A DNA stretch of 64,000 nucleotides from Tritrichomonas foetus (lineage: Eukaryota; Parabasalia; Tritrichomonadida; Tritrichomonadidae): contig MLAK01000335.1 of the NCBI GenBank assembly GCA_001839685.1, forward strand, positions 17,159 through 81,158, written 5' to 3'. The notes below the pieces were generated by a model. It searched no databases and was not told the DNA's origin. It saw only the letters and a program-made list of their open reading frames with translations. How positions within the stretch are numbered: position 1 is the stretch's first letter; each line of letters begins with the position of its first letter. The translations under genes and the position numbers were made by a program. Of the stretch, positions 40,369 through 49,052 are shown in pieces.

Positions 40369-41221
40369 TTATACTTTGATTAATATTTATTTCGTTTTTT
40401 TTCAATCAAAGATGATATGAAATCGTTTTTAGTGTTAACTTTTCAAATGATTATTCAAAAAATGTATTGAAATTTCTCAAGCTTCTGAATTCCAGATATA
40501 TTTGATAACTTTGAGTGGTGTTAAATAATCATATTATGGCGAAATATTTCTCCTTTTAATGTCAGATTGAATGTTTTACATTTTTATTGAAATTCATCAA
40601 CTTTTTAAATACATTTAAAATAATTAAAAGTTTGACGATACCACAAAAAAGGGAAAGAAAATTTCGTTTTACATCGATCTAAAGCAGAAAAAATATGAAA
40701 GAAATCGTGATATTATTTTGAATGTTTTACATTTTCATTTTTAGAATTTTGACTGAATAATAATTGAATAAGCATATTCAAATATTTTCAATTTTATTAT
40801 CGGTTGATTCTTTCAATTATCGGTAAATTCTGAATCAATACGATCGAGCAACGATGTTAATGCTAAAATGGTATTATTTTGGGTTAATACTGAGAAATGA
40901 TACCATTTATGATTATTTATAATTGACAGCATTGTCGAGAATGATTTTGCACTCATCTATCTTTTCTTATTCGATGAAGGAGATTCAAACGATAAAGGAA
41001 TGATAAGTGCGTATTATGAATATGATATTAGTGTTAAAAAGATACCGAGAAAATACAACCAGGTAATTTAATCATAGATAATGTGGTTAATAAAATATTA
41101 GATAACTCAATCTATACGTTATAGAGCTTGATATTTTTCTTTGAAGATTTATTTGGCATTAAACCTTTTTGAATGTAAATAGTAATCATGTTTTATTTTT
41201 CCGGAAAAGCATTTGCTTTGT
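40369..41221. other. Divergent AT-rich intergenic region
   Basis: This spacer lies between the inositol kinase and the coiled-coil gene. A 17-bp direct repeat, tgaatgttttacatttt, occurs near 40568 and 40718; otherwise there is no gene-like content. Confidence 0.45.
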
Positions 41222-42202
41222 ATGTTCAATTACAAAGTAAATAGTGATAATGATCAAAATGATCATTATCTATATGGTCAAAAGCAATTCGACAGAATTT
41301 GCCAACCATCATATTATGATCGAAATGAGTTGAATGAAAATGGTTTAATTAAATCTAAAGAATTAGAGATGACAATTGAAAAGCAAAAAATTGAAATAAT
41401 TGAACTTCGTAGAAGACTTGAAATTGCAACACATCAATTAATTTCCCAAAAAAACTGTTACACTCAACAACTTCAAAAAATTCAAACTGAAAATGAGCAA
41501 CAATTAATTAAATATGAAAACAACATCAAATGTTTAAAGGATGGTGTTAATCAAATGAAGGAAGATGAAAAAGCAATTTTTCGTCTGAAAAAATTGTCAA
41601 ACAAAATCGAAGAGCTTTTAGTGAATGCTTCTAATTATTTAAATATATCTTTTCCAACAATTGATTCATTAGTTTCATTTTATAATGATAAAGCACGTAA
41701 AAATTCAATAGATGAAGAAATTATACAAAAAGAAAAGAAAAAAATGAAAATCTTAAAAAATAAATTGATTGAAACTCAACAAAATGAGATTAAAAAATCA
41801 AATGAAATTCAATCACTGATAATTCAAAATAAGGAACTTAAAAAGCAAATTGAAAAAATTAATTTAAATCATAAAAAGGAAAAAACAGCATGGAAAAACG
41901 AAAAAGCAACTTTAGAAAAATTTAAATTGTTGTATTTTACGGTAACCAGTGAAAATAATGAAAAAAAGAAATTAATTCATAAAAATTTGGAAGAGGAAAA
42001 AACTCATGAAGGAAAAAAGAAAGGTAAAACAAATTATGCAGAAAAAAATCGAAATTGTATGGCTGAGTCTCCGAAAACCCTCATCAATCGAATCAATGAG
42101 CTTGAAAGTCGAAATTCGAAAATTATCGAATCTAATCAACAATTGAAAATCAATGTTAAAAAATTAAAAAATGTGATTTCTCACGTGATTAAAAATCGGT
42201 AA
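41222..42202 (+). CDS. Coiled-coil protein of unknown function
   Basis: The protein is 326 residues from the ATG at 41222; the frame extends three codons further only through a TTG. After a short polar N-terminus (1-45) it is predicted by eye to be almost wholly helical, Lys/Glu/Gln-rich with leucine/isoleucine spacing of heptads from about 46 to 130 and 170 to the end. A non-helical break falls around 140-165 (SFPTIDSLVSFYND). It has no catalytic motif or membrane segment. Such proteins in trichomonads are often cytoskeletal or tethering components, but that is a guess. It is followed by a small membrane protein on the other strand. Confidence 0.65.
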   Translation: MFNYKVNSDNDQNDHYLYGQKQFDRICQPSYYDRNELNENGLIKSKELEMTIEKQKIEIIELRRRLEIATHQLISQKNCYTQQLQKIQTENEQQLIKYENNIKCLKDGVNQMKEDEKAIFRLKKLSNKIEELLVNASNYLNISFPTIDSLVSFYNDKARKNSIDEEIIQKEKKKMKILKNKLIETQQNEIKKSNEIQSLIIQNKELKKQIEKINLNHKKEKTAWKNEKATLEKFKLLYFTVTSENNEKKKLIHKNLEEEKTHEGKKKGKTNYAEKNRNCMAESPKTLINRINELESRNSKIIESNQQLKINVKKLKNVISHVIKNR

Positions 42203-42795
42203 CTACAAATGAAATAAATTGAAAATAAAGTTGAATATTCATGAAGCTTGAAATGAAATCCAATTATGTGCTCAGAAAGTTAACAACCTCACCAATGCCC
42301 TACTTATTAAGTGTTAAGATACATTATTTATGTTATTTTCCAATTCCAAAGACACGCTGTACATTATCAAGATACAATGTGGCCAGATGAAAAGAAAAAC
42401 AAACCTTTATCTGTGATTATACTGAATTTAATTTATCTATTCTAAACTGCTAATTTCCAGAAATGCTGATCTTTGTTTCGATTACTATGCTCGGCTTTCA
42501 TATATTGACTGATTTTTATCCTTTGAATGTTTTTCATTCTTTTGAAGAAAAGATGATTCACAGATTCACTGTCATACATTTTTAATGTAATATTTATGAC
42601 ATTTCGTTAATTTTATCTCTGAATATATATTTAATCATTACCCATTCATGATTCAATGATCACTGTCGCATTGTCATATATTTTTTCTTAATGTATTGCT
42701 TTGGGAAATATCTGACATTAATAAAAAAAAAAATTAATAATAATAATAAAAAAAGAATGAAATAGATTTATTTTATAAAGATGAATATGATTACA
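42203..42795. other. Convergent AT-rich spacer
   Basis: AT-rich sequence with a poly(A)/AAT run at about 42720-42755. No ORF or repeat family is recognised. Confidence 0.4.
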
Positions 42796-43002
42796 TTACT
42801 TTGTGTTAGCAGGCTTTTTATAGTCGTCATTCTTTTTATGGTTATCTTTCTGCAAAAATACTCGTGCGGCATATCTACCTGTAGTAATAATGATGAATAG
42901 AATAGCGCAGACATGGAATATGACTAAAATCAAAAGGAAAAGCCCGAGTCCCTCTGAGATATTGAGACGAGCACACAAATCTTGAAGAAAGGCAGGAAGC
43001 AT
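42796..43002 (-). CDS. Small single-pass membrane protein
   Basis: This 68-residue protein has one strong hydrophobic helix (about 19-41, GLFLLILVIFHVCAILFII), followed by Tyr/Arg and a Lys/Asn-rich basic tail. By the positive-inside rule that would leave the C-terminus in the cytosol. Its composition is clearly less AT-driven than surrounding spacers, and an orderly N-terminal amphipathic stretch (LPAFLQDLCARLNISEG) precedes the helix, both arguing for a real gene. No family is recognised. Short length keeps confidence moderate. Confidence 0.55.
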   Translation of the reverse strand: MLPAFLQDLCARLNISEGLGLFLLILVIFHVCAILFIIITTGRYAARVFLQKDNHKKNDDYKKPANTK

Positions 43003-43337
43003 TCGACCGAATTATTTGTAAAGTATACAAATTGATATACAAAATTGAATGTCTAAATGCACAGCCGATATTTTTTTCAATTATTCATGAAAAAGTTGTC
43101 TTCATTGGTGTTTCAAACCAAGTTTTCTGAAACATTAATGATAATCATTTTGACTTCCTTCTATAAATGACTATTACGCCAAAACTGTATGGTGAAATAA
43201 TGAATGTAATAGTCATTCAGGATGGCGGTTAGTGCCACAATTCCGAGCCATGTAACTTCCTTCTTCAACTTGTTCGCATTCATATAATGAAAGTCGGAAT
43301 TCAATGGCCATTTATATATTGAAAACAAATTCACATT
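43003..43337. other. Intergenic region with 12-bp stem-loop
   Basis: Upstream of the small membrane protein. aatgactattac (43166-43177) and gtaatagtcatt (43206-43217) form a perfect 12-bp inverted repeat with a 28-nt loop. It is not related to the nearby transposon ends. Confidence 0.5.
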
Positions 43338-43341
43338 TTAA
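43338..43341. repeat. TTAA target-site duplication (left)
   Basis: TTAA directly precedes the left terminal inverted repeat and is matched by TTAA at 44713-44716. Confidence 0.75.
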
Positions 43342-44712
43342 GGGCATAGTTTAGCAAGAGATGGTTATATTTATTTGAGAGAAATAGGTTGTTTATCGAT
43401 ATCTTCGGGGAAAATTTATGAAATCAATTGTTAACTTAGTTNAAAGAATATATAGACGTAGTTAATAAAGATGAAATCATAATAATAATTTATTTCGTTT
43501 TTATTCCACACTTTTAGATGACATGCTTGTGGGAATTGAAACTTTTTGTAAGTGTTCACAATTTACAAAATAATTAACAGAATATTTAGTAAATATAAAA
43601 TAGAATTATCTTTTTATTTTATCTATAATATTTTATTATATTCTGATATAGCTTTTTATATTTGATGTATTATATGATATATTGTTTCCAGCATATTATA
43701 TTGGAGTGAAAAGTGGATTCATTAAAAAAAAAAGAAAATGATTGAAAAAATTGAATGTAATTCAAAGAAAAAATTTTTATCATTCATCTGAGTACTTCGA
43801 ATATAGAAAAGCATTGCGAAAACAAATCAAAAAACCATTAGACATGAAAGCATCTCTTTATAAACCCAATCCCTACATCTAGAGTTAACCAGTAAATAAA
43901 ATAATTATATGCTAGTAAAAATTATTAGTTTCCTATTTTTCCCAGTAACAGACATTTCAAGTCCTAAATTTTACATATCAAATTATCTTGTGAATTTCAG
44001 AAAGATAGATAATGACTATAATAAAAAAAATTGAATGAAAATAAAATATGAATAAATTTAATTTGATTGAAATCATTAATATTATTATTTTACATCTCAT
44101 ACAGCTATTAACCAATAATATAATATATCTTATTACAATATTAACACTGTATTAATTAGATATCAAAAGATATTTCTAATATAAATTTTCTGATGATAAC
44201 TTTTTCAGAAAATGATTATTTTTAATTTGTGAGGCCCCAAAAATGGACTGTTTAAAACATCTTTATCCAATTTATTTTCTGCATATAATAATAAATAAAT
44301 TTAATTNCCCATTAGAATACAAATACAAATACATAGCAACAATATAAGAATTATTTATNTCTTCCAGTTGGGGATACTTAAACAACCAATTTTAAAAAAT
44401 TTATTCCGGCATAATCGTCATCTATCAAAATCGTTAGCAGGCAACTTANATCATTCATAGGNATGTCTACAACTTGACGTCGAGCTTTCTCAGCCACGAA
44501 AAAATAATTGATGATGGAATCTTCATTTCTCATGATGATAACATTTAACTGATATTTCAGATTTATCAGCTATAATAAAACTATAAAATCATATTTAGGA
44601 CATCGAACAGGTTTTTGGGATTACATTTTTCTATNTAATTGGAATGTTTGACCATTCATGGAGAAATTAAGGCCAAAATATAAATATAACCATCTCTTGC
44701 TAAACTATGCCC
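43342..44712. mobile_element. 1371-bp TTAA-type DNA transposon (Kolobok/piggyBac-like)
   Basis: The ends are perfect 33-bp inverted repeats (43342-43374 and 44680-44712), beginning GGGCATAGTTTAGCAAG at the outer edge, and both are flanked by TTAA. TTAA duplication is characteristic of Kolobok and piggyBac elements; Kolobok-type elements are known from Trichomonas, so that is the likelier class (inference). The interior is AT-rich with no transposase frame, making it non-autonomous. Six N bases (43442, 44287, 44359, 44450, 44462 and 44636, approximately) lie inside, consistent with a multi-copy family. Perfect arms suggest a young insertion. Confidence 0.85.
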
Positions 44713-44716
44713 TTAA
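44713..44716. repeat. TTAA target-site duplication (right)
   Basis: TTAA directly follows the right inverted repeat, 49 bp before the kinase start codon. Confidence 0.75.
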
Positions 44717-44765
44717 ACGTAAATTATGTCCGTTTATTTCCAAATTTCCCAAAATTTTATCTCAA

Positions 44766-46484
44766 ATGACAAAGATTGCATCAGTTCCTTCAAAAATCTT
44801 AAGACTTTATGATAATGGAAATCACGATACATATAATGTTCGACATGTTCTTGGACAGGGCGGTTTTGGGACAGTTTTTGAAGTATTTCACCTTGAATCT
44901 GGCAAAAAATTCGCAATAAAGGCGATTCCACTCGCCAATTTACAGGACAAATCACTTCGACAGAAACAAAGAGATGAAATTGAAATTCAGCAAGCTTTAA
45001 ATCACGAAAATATTTTGAAATGTTATCAATGCTTTCAGGATGAATTCAACTTGTATATTTTGTTAGAATTATGTCCTTATCACTCAGTAAACCGAATTTT
45101 GAAGAAAAGAGGGAAGTTGACAGAATTTGAAACAGCTGATATTCTATTTCAGGTAATGCAAGGAATTAAATATCTGCATGATCAAAATGTGATTCATCGT
45201 GACCTGAAATTAGAAAATTTTCTGATTGGTTCTGACGGGAAAGTGAAGATTGCTGATTTTGGTGTCAGCGTGATTTTATCATCAAAAGATGAGAAGCGTT
45301 TTAGTATTTGCGGAACAAAAGGGTTCATGCCCCCTGAAATGGTCAACGAGCAAAGTGATGGGCACAGTTATGAAGTTGATATTTGGTCAGTTGGAGTTTG
45401 CGCTTTTCTTTTGCTAACTGGTCATCCACCATTTCAAACGCGTGACGCTTATACAACTGAACAAAAAATAAAAGCATGTGAGTATCGAATTCCTGCAGAT
45501 TTAAAACTTTCTTTTGTTGCAAAAGATTTTATTCAAAGTATTTTACAAGTTAAACCAGAAAATAGGCCAACAATTGATGATCTCCTCCGTCATCCATTCA
45601 TAGCAGCTGCACAAAAAACTCCACATGAAAGTGTCTTACCAAAAGTTCCAGTTAAAATCGAAAGCAACAATGAAGGAGATCAATCATTAATTGATATCAA
45701 TTTGGATCAAGAAATCAAGCCGAAAAATGAAAATAAAGTGAAGTTTGAAAATGGAAATCCAATAAGAAATAATGAAAACGTTGGCCAAATAAATGACAAG
45801 ATGATTCCGAACTACTGTGTATCTAAATGGTGTGATAAAAGCGTCAAAACTGGTTTTATTTACATGATGCGAAATGGTGCAGTTGGAATTGTCACACCTG
45901 ATTTGCAACGATTTGTTATGGATCCTCATGAAGAATTTGTTCAAATTTGGACAAAAACTGATTCAAAAATTCCTGGAATTATTAAATTAAGTGAATACCC
46001 TCTTCTAAAATCTGCTGCTTCAAAAAGATCAAGAAATAAAGAAGTGGATAATGGAAAAGATGGTGAAGCGAATAAGGGGAAAATTACTGATATTGATATT
46101 GTATCAAAACCAATGTCTAGAAATTTATCTAAATATATCTCCAAACTCCTGAAATACGCCAAAGCGTTCAAAACTAATCCTGATCAATTTGAAATTCCCA
46201 AAGAAAAACTAAAAAAGGAAATTCCTTTACATCATGTCAAATATTGGCTGAAAAATGAAACAGGAATGTTATTAAGAATGGATAATCGAATGTTGCAAGT
46301 TAACTTTCCAGATAGAAATAAATTAATTGTTTTCTGGGAACAGCGAATGATGATTTTTACAAAATCTCTTCGTGATAAAGGTGATTTTTATACATTTTCT
46401 GATTTATCATCAACAAACAATGATGAAGTCAAAAAACGATTTGCGATAACCAAAGATTTAATTGAGCATATGAATAATTTGTAA
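44766..46484 (+). CDS. PLK: Polo-like kinase
   Basis: The protein is 572 residues from the ATG at 44766. The frame is open to an ATG at 44658, but those 36 extra codons run through the transposon's terminal repeat, so I reject them. The kinase domain (about 22-280) has the glycine loop GQGGFGTVFE (30-39), Lys52, HRDLKLEN (144-151), DFG (164-166) and PPE (189-191). The activation loop KRFSICGT places Ser180 where Polo kinases have the activating Thr. Two polo boxes follow: about 349-425 (SKWCDKS...YMMRNGAVGIV) and about 487-560 (VKYWLKN...RMDNRMLQVNF). Family role: Ser/Thr phosphorylation in mitosis and in basal-body and cytokinesis control, with polo boxes docking primed phosphosites. An Asn/Lys-rich linker joins the halves. 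Its last codons are the edge of an inverted duplication. Confidence 0.95.
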   Translation: MTKIASVPSKILRLYDNGNHDTYNVRHVLGQGGFGTVFEVFHLESGKKFAIKAIPLANLQDKSLRQKQRDEIEIQQALNHENILKCYQCFQDEFNLYILLELCPYHSVNRILKKRGKLTEFETADILFQVMQGIKYLHDQNVIHRDLKLENFLIGSDGKVKIADFGVSVILSSKDEKRFSICGTKGFMPPEMVNEQSDGHSYEVDIWSVGVCAFLLLTGHPPFQTRDAYTTEQKIKACEYRIPADLKLSFVAKDFIQSILQVKPENRPTIDDLLRHPFIAAAQKTPHESVLPKVPVKIESNNEGDQSLIDINLDQEIKPKNENKVKFENGNPIRNNENVGQINDKMIPNYCVSKWCDKSVKTGFIYMMRNGAVGIVTPDLQRFVMDPHEEFVQIWTKTDSKIPGIIKLSEYPLLKSAASKRSRNKEVDNGKDGEANKGKITDIDIVSKPMSRNLSKYISKLLKYAKAFKTNPDQFEIPKEKLKKEIPLHHVKYWLKNETGMLLRMDNRMLQVNFPDRNKLIVFWEQRMMIFTKSLRDKGDFYTFSDLSSTNNDEVKKRFAITKDLIEHMNNL

Positions 46485-46664
46485 ATCATTTCCATGAAAG
46501 ATTTGTTTTTATATAGTGTTAATAATGTATTTAAAAATGTATTTAAAAATGTATTTATAAATATTTTTAGAATTAATATTTTAGTTTTAGTTTTTCTATA
46601 ATTGTTTATTTGTTTATTTGTATATTTTTCTATTGAAAGTTAATTTATTAGAGAGAGAGTATAT

Positions 46665-47213
46665 TTAATCAAGATAAGTAACTTTGTTGTTATATTGACG
46701 TTCACTAATATGAGCATTTGGAAGAGCACGACCAAGAGCAACAGCTAATATTGAAGAACCTTGAGGAATTCCATATACTTTTTCTGCACCTGGACCACAC
46801 ATTGCAGCATGACACATTGTATCAAGACCGAATTCACGTGCACAAGCACAAATTGACATTCCTGCGAGACCTGCATGAATTGGTGTATTATTTGTATGAC
46901 CACGTTCATTATGATAAAGAATAATTTCTGCTGATGCATCACAAGTAATTACATTTGAAACGCCGAATTTTTCTTTACGACTATTTAAATTTGTAGCAAT
47001 TTCTTGAGGGAAACATTTTAATTGTTCTTCACAAGCTTCTTGATTTTTATCACGATTTGTACATACGATGAAATCAACATCTTGAACAGTATAAGCAGTT
47101 GGTGCAATTCTTGCGACTTCAATAATCTTTTGAAGGATTTCTTTAGGAATTTCATATTTAGGATCATAATTCCTGATTGTATGTCTGTTGTTTAACAATT
47201 CAACTACTGACAT
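46665..47213 (-). CDS. Nitroreductase family protein, copy A (likely original)
   Basis: This 182-residue FMN-type nitroreductase has an N-terminal RHTIRNY (Arg10, Arg14; FMN phosphate contacts), APTAYTVQDVDFIV matching the APSxxNxQPWxFIV block, and the C-terminal GIPQGSSILAVALGRA block. The family reduces nitroaromatics, quinones or flavins with NAD(P)H. In trichomonads, enzymes of this class have been linked to activation of 5-nitroimidazole drugs; whether this one does so is not shown. Its bacterial-type sequence suggests an old lateral gain. It lies tail-to-tail with the Polo kinase, its original neighbour as judged by the duplication border. The protein is identical to copy B. Confidence 0.93.
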   Translation of the reverse strand: MSVVELLNNRHTIRNYDPKYEIPKEILQKIIEVARIAPTAYTVQDVDFIVCTNRDKNQEACEEQLKCFPQEIATNLNSRKEKFGVSNVITCDASAEIILYHNERGHTNNTPIHAGLAGMSICACAREFGLDTMCHAAMCGPGAEKVYGIPQGSSILAVALGRALPNAHISERQYNNKVTYLD

Positions 47214-47231
47214 TTTGTTTTGTTATTTATA

Positions 47232-47243
47232 AAGTGAAGTGAA
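47232..47243 (-). promoter_or_regulatory. Double initiator-like site, nitroreductase copy A
   Basis: Two overlapping TCACTT motifs fit the trichomonad initiator TCA(+1)-Py-(T/A), giving leaders of 27 or 22 nt. It is the exact mirror of the site before copy B. Confidence 0.45.
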
Positions 47244-47361
47244 TTCTTCATATCATTTCATCACATGAAAGTTTCAAATTTATAACAGATATCAATGAAA
47301 TCATAAAATTTAAACCATTCATTTATTCAATTTATCTTTTTAATTTTCTGCGGTTTATTTT

Positions 47362-47804
47362 ATCCTTTTCAAAAACATCAACTTTTTCTTTATTTCTGAT
47401 ACTATTCAAATTGAATTGATTATTTTAACTGTACATAAAAACTTATGAAATGTTTCAGTTTCTGAACCTTATCAAATAATCGTCTAAAAGGCAATTCAAT
47501 CCTCGAGCAGATAAAGCTGATGTACTTTCGTATATTCGTCGGTATTTATAGAGTTAAAAGTTTTTATGCACTTATGTAGAAATATCTCAACAAACTAAGA
47601 ATCAATATAAATATTAAAGCACCATTAGCGATTATTTCCGTTAAAAACAGAGAATATATAGTTTGCAAAGATGAACATAATAAAATGTTGTTATCCAGAT
47701 ACCAAAAAATGTGATAAAGAGCCGATAAAATTTAATAACGATTTATTTATCGATTCTCAAAATAAATATTTTTTGAATTGGCATAGAAATATTTTAATGA
47801 TATA
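47362..47804. other. 443-bp spacer between inverted arms
   Basis: This unique AT-rich sequence separates the two divergent nitroreductase genes. A short inner inverted repeat (cataaaaactt near 47436 and aagtttttatg near 47559) is the only structure seen. Both promoters lie in the arms, not here. Confidence 0.6.
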
Positions 47805-47922
47805 AAAATAAACCGCAGAAAATTAAAAAGATAAATTGAATAAATGAATGGTTTAAATTTTATGATTTCATTGATATCTGTTATAAATTTGAAACTTTCA
47901 TGTGATGAAATGATATGAAGAA

Positions 47923-47934
47923 TTCACTTCACTT
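47923..47934 (+). promoter_or_regulatory. Double initiator-like site, nitroreductase copy B
   Basis: Overlapping TCACTT motifs at 47924-47929 and 47929-47934 match TCA(+1)-Py-(T/A). Predicted leaders are 27 or 22 nt, in the range usual for trichomonads. Prediction only. Confidence 0.45.
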
Positions 47935-47952
47935 TATAAATAACAAAACAAA

Positions 47953-48501
47953 ATGTCAGTAGTTGAATTGTTAAACAACAGACATACAATCAGGAATTAT
48001 GATCCTAAATATGAAATTCCTAAAGAAATCCTTCAAAAGATTATTGAAGTCGCAAGAATTGCACCAACTGCTTATACTGTTCAAGATGTTGATTTCATCG
48101 TATGTACAAATCGTGATAAAAATCAAGAAGCTTGTGAAGAACAATTAAAATGTTTCCCTCAAGAAATTGCTACAAATTTAAATAGTCGTAAAGAAAAATT
48201 CGGCGTTTCAAATGTAATTACTTGTGATGCATCAGCAGAAATTATTCTTTATCATAATGAACGTGGTCATACAAATAATACACCAATTCATGCAGGTCTC
48301 GCAGGAATGTCAATTTGTGCTTGTGCACGTGAATTCGGTCTTGATACAATGTGTCATGCTGCAATGTGTGGTCCAGGTGCAGAAAAAGTATATGGAATTC
48401 CTCAAGGTTCTTCAATATTAGCTGTTGCTCTTGGTCGTGCTCTTCCAAATGCTCATATTAGTGAACGTCAATATAACAACAAAGTTACTTATCTTGATTA
48501 A
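47953..48501 (+). CDS. Nitroreductase family protein, copy B (duplicate)
   Basis: This has the same 182-residue sequence as copy A, with intact FMN-contact Arg10/Arg14 and the GIPQGSSILAVALGRA block. It carries the whole duplicated promoter region and 3' flank, so it should be expressed like copy A. Absence of any protein difference shows the duplication is recent, or the arms are kept alike by gene conversion. Function as for copy A; the second copy would double gene dose. Confidence 0.93.
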   Translation: MSVVELLNNRHTIRNYDPKYEIPKEILQKIIEVARIAPTAYTVQDVDFIVCTNRDKNQEACEEQLKCFPQEIATNLNSRKEKFGVSNVITCDASAEIILYHNERGHTNNTPIHAGLAGMSICACAREFGLDTMCHAAMCGPGAEKVYGIPQGSSILAVALGRALPNAHISERQYNNKVTYLD

Positions 48502-49052
48502 ATATACTCTCTCTCTAATAAATTAACTTTCAATAGAAAAATATACAAATAAACAAATAAACAATTATAGAAAAACTAAAACTAAAATATTAATTCTAAA
48601 AATATTTATAAATACATTTTTAAATACATTTTTAAATACATTATTAACACTATATAAAAACAAATCTTTCATGGAAATGATTTACAAATTATTCATATGC
48701 TTAATAATAATCATAGCATTTATCCATACCTTCTCAATATTTTAGATTTATCCATATTTGTGACTATGAATCAGCATGTTTTCCAATGTCTCAAATCGAT
48801 TTGGTTTCAAAGTGAGAAATATCAAGATTTCATGCTTGACTATTGGCAAATAATAGATTATGAATTGTATATTATCAAATCGTCATAGCTCCGGAATGAA
48901 ACATCAAAAAAACGATGAACTGATTTGAGAAAATGAATCATATCAGAAATATTGAAAATGTTTGTTCGAATCATACCGATAAAGAATAATTCTATTCAAG
49001 ATCGGAAAGGTCAAAATATGGTCAAAATCACTCTTTTTTCATAAAATTTAGA
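48502..49052. other. 3' flank of duplication and unique spacer
   Basis: Up to 48700 this is the duplicated 3' flank with short AT mini-repeats; beyond it is unique sequence. A 63-codon frame at 48697-48888 has no support. The promoter of the next gene lies at the right end. Confidence 0.5.
49039..49043 (+). promoter_or_regulatory. Possible initiator of VPS9-like gene
   Basis: TCATA with A(+1) at 49041 fits TCA(+1)-Py-(T/A) and leaves a 12-nt leader, typical for trichomonads. The paralogous gene at 62414 has a similar site at nearly the same distance. Confidence 0.45.

Larger units (their letters stand above)
46466..47361. repeat. Left arm of 896-bp inverted duplication
   Basis: It pairs with 47805-48700 (centre near 47583). 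Everywhere I compared them the arms are identical: coding region, the 3' flank with its atgtatttaaaa mini-repeats, and the 5' flank down to the sequence around ctgcggtttatttt. The arm begins within the last codons of the Polo kinase gene. Confidence 0.92.
47805..48700. repeat. Right arm of 896-bp inverted duplication
   Basis: Reverse complement of 46466-47361. Its outer end (about 48682-48700) is a copy of the last codons and stop of the Polo kinase gene, present here without the rest of that gene, which marks this arm as the derived copy. Confidence 0.92.

Noticed and set aside
40568..40735. 17-bp direct repeat tgaatgttttacatttt
   Set aside because: Too short and AT-rich to call a transposon or functional element; noted only within the spacer entry.
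44658..44765. 36-residue N-terminal extension of the Polo kinase
   Set aside because: The first half is translated from the transposon terminal repeat and the kinase reads normally from 44766.
46466..48700. Inverted arms as a fold-back assembly artefact
   Set aside because: Considered because the arms look identical, but a unique 443-bp spacer and unrelated sequence on both outer sides favour a real duplication. Long reads would settle it.
48961..48990. tRNA-like GTTCGAATC box
   Set aside because: No matching D-arm, anticodon arm or acceptor pairing upstream.
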